Shown: positions 43,253 through 47,359 of the stretch, in pieces
Numbering within the stretch: the stretch's first letter is position 1
Layout: the number at the start of each line of letters is the position of its first letter
NCBI GenBank assembly: GCA_022826755.1
Contig: JAJDUG010000003.1
Coordinates: forward strand, 1 to 47,359
Reading direction: 5' to 3'
Source: Acidobacteriota bacterium
GTDB taxonomy: Bacteria; Acidobacteriota; Terriglobia; Versatilivoradales; Versatilivoraceae
Length of the DNA: 47,359 bases
Translations under genes and position numbers: made by a program
The notes under the pieces: generated by a model
The model's input: the letters and a program-made list of their open reading frames with translations, nothing else
What the model was told of the DNA's origin: nothing
The model's database searches: none

Positions 43253-44296
43253 ATGATCACCGCATTGCGGCTTGTTTCCGCCGCGTATGAGCAGGTCGTT
43301 CGCCTCCGCAACCGGGGTTACGACGCCGGCTGGCTAAAGGTCCGACGCCTCCAGCGGCCGGTGATCAGCGTCGGCAACCTGACCCTGGGTGGCACCGGCA
43401 AGACGCCGGCCGTCATCGCTCTGGGCACAATGCTTCAGGGCGCCGGCTACTCGGTGTCGGTGTTGCTGCGAGGTTACAAGGGACGCCACCGGGGAGGACC
43501 GCTGCCGGTTTCCGACGGTCGCCGCATCCGGAGCAACTCCGGCCTGGCCGGTGACGAAGCCCTGGTCATCGCCAGAAACCTGCCCGGGGCCATGGTCACC
43601 GTAGGCAAGGACCGGGCGAGGGCCGGGCGCTGCATAGAGAGTCGGGGTGGGGCCGACCTGCACCTGCTGGACGACGGCTTCCAGCACCGGCGACTCCACC
43701 GCTGCCTGGACCTGGTCCTGGTGGACGTAACCAACCCCTTCGGAGGTGGGCGATTGGCGCCCTCGGGCCGGCTGAGGGAACCCCCGGAAGCTCTCCGCAG
43801 AGCCGACGCCGTCATCCTGACCCGCACCCGTCCCGGACAGGACTACGACCCCTTGACCCGCGAGCTCCGGCGCTTCAAGCCGGAATTGCCCTGCTTCCTC
43901 TCGACCCAGACCGTCGAGCCCATTGCCCGCAGGACGGCCCGGGAAGAAAGAGTGGAAGCGCCGCTGTCAGGATGCCGAGCCCTGGCCTTCGCCGGGCTCG
44001 CCAACCCGCACCAGTTCTTCGACTGCTTGAGACAGCAGGGGGTGGAGCTGGTTCAACCCCTTCCCTTCGGCGATCACCATCGCTACTCCGTTCGGGACCT
44101 GACCGCCATTGGCGAGCGCTGCCGGGAGTTGCGGGTGGACACGGCCATCACCACCGAAAAGGACGCCGAAAACCTGCCCCCCGCTTCCCTACATCCAGCG
44201 GCCCTTCGGGTGCTGATTGCCCGGGTCTCGTTCGAGTTCGTGGGAGAGGGCCTGCGGGAAATGTTGCTGAAGACGTTAGACGAGGAGTCCGGGTGA
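43253..44296 (+). CDS. lpxK: tetraacyldisaccharide 4'-kinase LpxK
   Basis: A 347-residue membrane-associated kinase phosphorylating the 4' position of the lipid A disaccharide. The P-loop is GGTGKT at residues 46-51, preceded by PVISVGNLTLGG, the family signature. LLRGYKGRHRG and LLDDGFQHRRLHRCLDLVLVD are also characteristic. The final part has FGDHHRYS and TTEKDAENL. The frame is open upstream into kdtA, but ATG 43253 with AAGGG nearby matches the conserved start. Its stop overlaps the waaF GTG start by three bases. Confidence 0.94.
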   Translation: MITALRLVSAAYEQVVRLRNRGYDAGWLKVRRLQRPVISVGNLTLGGTGKTPAVIALGTMLQGAGYSVSVLLRGYKGRHRGGPLPVSDGRRIRSNSGLAGDEALVIARNLPGAMVTVGKDRARAGRCIESRGGADLHLLDDGFQHRRLHRCLDLVLVDVTNPFGGGRLAPSGRLREPPEALRRADAVILTRTRPGQDYDPLTRELRRFKPELPCFLSTQTVEPIARRTAREERVEAPLSGCRALAFAGLANPHQFFDCLRQQGVELVQPLPFGDHHRYSVRDLTAIGERCRELRVDTAITTEKDAENLPPASLHPAALRVLIARVSFEFVGEGLREMLLKTLDEESG

Positions 44297-45375
44297 AAAC
44301 GCTTCTGGAAGACGGCCGGATCCGACGGCTGCTGATTCGGGGAACCAACTGGGTGGGAGACTCGGTGATGGCCATTCCCGCGCTGCGAGAGGTTCGGCAG
44401 ATTCTTCCCCGGGCTCACATCACCCTGCTGGTGCTGCCCTGGGTCAGCGATATCTACCAGGGCAGTCCCTGGGTGGACGCCGTCTGGCTCTACGATCGCG
44501 AGGGCCGGCATGCGGGGACGGCGGGGCGGCTCCGGTTGGTTCGGCAGCTCGCCCGAGGCGGCTTCGATGCCGCGCTGCTCCTGCAGAACGCCTTCGAGGC
44601 CGCCCTGTTGACCCGGCTGGCCCGCATTCCCCTGAGAGCGGGCTACCGCAGGGATGGGCGGGGCTGGCTCCTGACCCATGCCGTCTCGATTGACCCGAGA
44701 CTGAAGGCGCAACACCAGACCTGCTACTACCTCGACCTGGTGGAACGGCTGGCGGGCCGAACGAGATCCCTGGACACCCCCTCACCGGCCCGACACAGGA
44801 CCACGCCGGAACTTCCGCTGGCGCCGGAGGCCCGCGCCCAAGCCCGGCGGCAACTGAAAGAAGAGGGCATTCGATTCAAGGGCAAGGTGATCGGCGTCCA
44901 CCCGGGCGCCGCCTTCGGTTCGGCCAAGCGCTGGATAGGCGACCGTTACGCAGCGGTCCTGGACCGTCTGATCCGCACCCAGGGCGTCGAAGCCATCCTG
45001 TTCGGCTCCCGGCAGGAACGACCCATCGCGGAGGCCATTTGCGGGCACATGGCAACCTCCCCGCTGGTTCTGTCGGGCAGAACAAGCCTCTCCGAGCTGA
45101 TCGCCCTGATTGCCTGCTGCGATCTCTTCATCACCAACGATTCCGGTCCCATGCACCTGGCTGCCGCGCTGGGGATCCCGACCCTGGCGCTGTTCGGCTC
45201 CACCGACCAGGTCGCCACCGGGCCCCTCGGTCCCGCTGCCGTGGTCCTGAACAAAAACGTTGAATGCAGTCCGTGCCTTCTGCGAGAATGTCCCATCGAT
45301 CACCGTTGCATGACCCGGATTACGGTTGAGGAAGTCTTCCAGGAGGCAGTGCGGATGCTCCGGGCAGGTGGCTGA
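44293..45375 (+). CDS. waaF: ADP-heptose:LPS heptosyltransferase (WaaF-like)
   Basis: A 360-residue GT9-family glycosyltransferase adding L-glycero-D-manno-heptose to the LPS inner core. It begins with the family LLIRGTNWVGDSVMAIPALREVRQ and ends with FITNDSGPMHLAAALGIPTLALFGSTD, the donor site. VIGVHPGAAFGSAKRWIGDRYAAVLD in the middle is also typical, as is the Cys-rich CSPCLLRECP near the end. GTG 44293 overlaps the lpxK stop (GTGA) and follows GAGGAG. WaaF and WaaC are alike in sequence; the start and the GAAFGSAKRW segment favour WaaF. Confidence 0.92.
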   Translation: MKTLLEDGRIRRLLIRGTNWVGDSVMAIPALREVRQILPRAHITLLVLPWVSDIYQGSPWVDAVWLYDREGRHAGTAGRLRLVRQLARGGFDAALLLQNAFEAALLTRLARIPLRAGYRRDGRGWLLTHAVSIDPRLKAQHQTCYYLDLVERLAGRTRSLDTPSPARHRTTPELPLAPEARAQARRQLKEEGIRFKGKVIGVHPGAAFGSAKRWIGDRYAAVLDRLIRTQGVEAILFGSRQERPIAEAICGHMATSPLVLSGRTSLSELIALIACCDLFITNDSGPMHLAAALGIPTLALFGSTDQVATGPLGPAAVVLNKNVECSPCLLRECPIDHRCMTRITVEEVFQEAVRMLRAGG

Positions 45376-45490
45376 GGGACGCCGTTGCTTGGAGGAACGG
45401 CGGTTTCCGTCAACCTGGGGCATGCAATCCCGCCAACCATCTCCCCTCGAGCCAAGGCCGCTCTTCACTTCGCTTACCCCCCTTGCACCC

Positions 45491-46063
45491 ATGGCTGAAA
45501 TCGCGGCCTTCATCGATCGAGACGGCACCATCAGCGAAGAGGTCGGGTACGTGAACCATCTCTCCCGCTTTCAGGTCTACTCCTGGACTGCCGAGGCCAT
45601 TCGCAGGTTCAACCGGGGGGGAGTGAAAACCATCGTGGTGACCAACCAGGCCGGGGTGGCACGCGGCTACTTCAGCGAGGAACTGGTCGTTCAGATCCAC
45701 TCCAAGCTTGGCCGGGAAATGGAGCGCGCCGGAGCCTGGTTCGACGCCGTCTACTACTGTCCCCACCATCCCACGGCCGGCGAGCCCCCCTATCGCCAGG
45801 TGTGCAACTGCCGCAAACCCAAGCCGGGCATGTTGTGGCGCGCGGCCCGGGAATTCGGGGTCGACGTCGGCAGATCCTTCGTGATCGGAGATCGCTACAG
45901 CGACATCGAGCTGGCCCACAACGCCGGCGCCCATTCTGTTTTTGTCCTGTCGGGATACGGCCGGGGGGCCTACGAACACCAGAGAAGCCAATGGAAAGTC
46001 CAGCCGGAGTGGGTCGTGGAGAATCTGCTGGAGGCCAGCCGGGTCGTGCTGGAGGCGGTATGA
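45491..46063 (+). CDS. gmhB: D-glycero-D-manno-heptose 1,7-bisphosphate phosphatase GmhB
   Basis: A 190-residue HAD-superfamily phosphatase removing the C7 phosphate during ADP-heptose synthesis. The nucleophile motif is DRDGT (D9, D11), followed by IVVTNQAGVARGYF. The zinc loop is CPHHPTAGEPPYRQVCNCRKPKPGM, with the Cys and His ligands of GmhB, and the last acidic motif is IGDRYSDIELAHNAG. ATG 45491 fits the domain start though no Shine-Dalgarno is obvious; the open frame upstream of it is not used. It overlaps the kinase gene by four bases. Confidence 0.93.
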   Translation: MAEIAAFIDRDGTISEEVGYVNHLSRFQVYSWTAEAIRRFNRGGVKTIVVTNQAGVARGYFSEELVVQIHSKLGREMERAGAWFDAVYYCPHHPTAGEPPYRQVCNCRKPKPGMLWRAAREFGVDVGRSFVIGDRYSDIELAHNAGAHSVFVLSGYGRGAYEHQRSQWKVQPEWVVENLLEASRVVLEAV

Positions 46064-47082
46064 GCGCCGCCGACGCCCAACGCTACGCGGAGATCATCGA
46101 CGGCTTCCCCGGCTGTCCCATCGCCGTCTACGGCGACCTGGTGGCGGACGAGTTCGTGTTCGGAGAGTTCTCCCGGATTTCCCGGGAGGCTCCGGTGCTC
46201 ATTCTCAAGCACAGGGAATCGCGCATTCTTCCCGGGGGCGCGGCCAACGCCATCAACAATCTGACGGCGCTGGAGGCCCATCCCATCCCCATTGGAATCC
46301 TGGGCCGGGATGATGCCGGAGAGGAACTCCGCCGACAACTCCGGAACGGGAATCTCCCCATGTCCCTGGTTGAGAGAAGCAGGGACTATTCGACTCCGGT
46401 CAAGACCCGCTTCGTGGCCGGCTCGGCCCACTCCACCCGTCATCAGGTCCTGCGCCTGGACCGTGAGAGCCGCTTTCAACACACCGGGGAGACCAGGCAA
46501 GCGCTCTGGTCCCGTCTGGCTCCCTTGCTCACCCGCTGGCGGGGCCTCATCATCTCCGACTACGGGCTCGGCTACGTGAGCCCCGAGGTGGTGGCTCGCC
46601 TGACCGGGATGCGAAAGGAGTTGCCCATCACGGTGGATTCCAGGTACCAGTTGCTGCAGTTTCCCGGACTGACCGCTTCCACCCCCAATGAGCCCGAGGT
46701 GGAGGCCCTGGTAGGGTACGAAATCGGAAACGACGAGGCCCGGCTGGAAAAGGCCGGCAGGCGCCTGCTGCGGCAGTTGAAGTCGGAGGCGGTCCTCATT
46801 ACCCGCGGCCGGGACGGCATGGTGCTCTTCACTCCCCGCAAGCCTTCCCTTTCCATTCCCATTTTCGGGAGCGACGAGGTTGCCGACGTCACCGGCGCCG
46901 GAGATACCGTCATTGCCGTCTTTACCCTGGCCCTGGCCGCCGGAGCCAGCTTCGAGGAGGCGGCCCGGCTCTCCAACTACGCCGGCGGTCTGGTGGTCAT
47001 GAAGCATGGAACCGCCACCGTGAGCCGCCGGGAACTCAAGGACGCTGTTGCCCGGGATAGGGCCCGCAGTTCTCATGGATAG
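46060..47082 (+). CDS. D-glycero-beta-D-manno-heptose-7-phosphate kinase (HldE/RfaE kinase domain)
   Basis: A 340-residue PfkB-family carbohydrate kinase. The glycine motif LPGGAANAINN starts near residue 58, and the catalytic DVTGAGDTV has its Asp at 282. GDLVADEFVFGEFSRISREAPV is typical of the RfaE1 kinase domain, and ISDYGLGYVSPEVV also fits. The protein ends after the kinase fold, so the adenylyltransferase domain of fused HldE is absent and must be encoded elsewhere. ATG 46060 overlaps the gmhB stop (ATGA). Placement with gmhB and waaF supports the heptose substrate. Confidence 0.92.
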   Translation: MSAADAQRYAEIIDGFPGCPIAVYGDLVADEFVFGEFSRISREAPVLILKHRESRILPGGAANAINNLTALEAHPIPIGILGRDDAGEELRRQLRNGNLPMSLVERSRDYSTPVKTRFVAGSAHSTRHQVLRLDRESRFQHTGETRQALWSRLAPLLTRWRGLIISDYGLGYVSPEVVARLTGMRKELPITVDSRYQLLQFPGLTASTPNEPEVEALVGYEIGNDEARLEKAGRRLLRQLKSEAVLITRGRDGMVLFTPRKPSLSIPIFGSDEVADVTGAGDTVIAVFTLALAAGASFEEAARLSNYAGGLVVMKHGTATVSRRELKDAVARDRARSSHG

Positions 47083-47359
47083 TGGAGAGTGGAGAGTGGT
47101 CAGTGGAGGATTTCGGGAACCGGTACGTGCCTGTCGACTTGGTTGCGTTCTTTGAACGACCGCGCCGAGACCGACAAGATGCTTAGGCGTTTGGGTCTAG
47201 TAACTATCCACTATTCACAATCAGTACTGTCCCGTTAAAAGTCGAACAAAATCAACTGGTTAGAGGGAAGGCCTTCTGAAATAGTGACGCCTTGATTTGT
47301 AAGTGCTTGAAATAAAGGGGTTTTCTCGAAGAGGCCAATGCTGAGAATTTGCAGGATTT
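47083..47359. other. right-end intergenic sequence with repeats
   Basis: No gene is supported up to the window edge. It contains AGTGGTCAGTGG (47095-47106), matching the repeats at 35053-35204, and a GGATAGT/ACTATCC inverted pair (about 47077 and 47207-47213). From about 47225 the base composition becomes AT-rich, starting near ACTGTCCCGTTAAAA. This could be the end of an insertion sequence whose transposase lies outside, but nothing confirms it. Confidence 0.4.

Overview
The window reads as a chromosomal contig from a GC-rich, aerobic, diderm (Gram-negative) bacterium. LPS inner-core genes (kdtA, lpxK, waaF, gmhB, hldE-type kinase) show an outer membrane with LPS. A complete aa3-type oxidase cluster shows aerobic respiration. 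ThyX replaces ThyA. The mix of a split b6-like cytochrome b, two subunit III-like oxidase proteins and a multiheme cytochrome is most compatible with Acidobacteriota, but this is inferred from gene content and not tested by phylogeny.

Layout. 1-4260 is an accessory stretch: a gene-poor left end, a secreted reprolysin-like metalloprotease, and a truncated P4-type integrase with short repeats in front of it. 4260-11426 (minus) carries gltB-gltD (NADPH glutamate synthase) and thyX. 12083-16620 (plus) carries a small membrane protein, ftsY and the riboflavin genes ribD-ribE-ribBA. 16646-18089 (minus) has a sugar-nucleotide pyrophosphorylase and folB, divergent from uvrC (18180-20015). Then come a coiled-coil membrane protein, an 8Fe-8S ferredoxin with a clear sigma70 promoter, and a Fic module.

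22664-37807 (minus) is the centrepiece: about 15 kb of co-directional respiratory genes. Transcription order is Rieske, cytochrome b6-like, subunit IV-like, a 1001-residue octaheme cytochrome c, a copper-site lipoprotein, ctaA, ctaB, coxB, coxA, two subunit III-like genes, subunit IV, a small CxxC membrane protein, a DUF420 protein, and a membrane-anchored HEAT protein with an inserted barrel-sandwich-like domain. Together they would make a quinol:cytochrome c oxidoreductase, a haem A pathway and a terminal oxidase. There is no cytochrome c1 and no small soluble cytochrome c. The octaheme protein and the cupredoxin-like lipoprotein are the obvious candidates for carrying electrons between the two complexes.

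38186-41415 holds a zinc-ribbon protein, tRNA-Leu(GAG), secG, tpiA and pgk. 41797-47082 (plus) is the LPS core cluster. Two dispersed palindromic repeat families sit at gene ends: one with arms AGCCCGCATTTCTCACC (26219-26463, 40099-40225, half copies near kdtA), the other built on GTGGTCAGTGG (35053-35204, 47095-47106).
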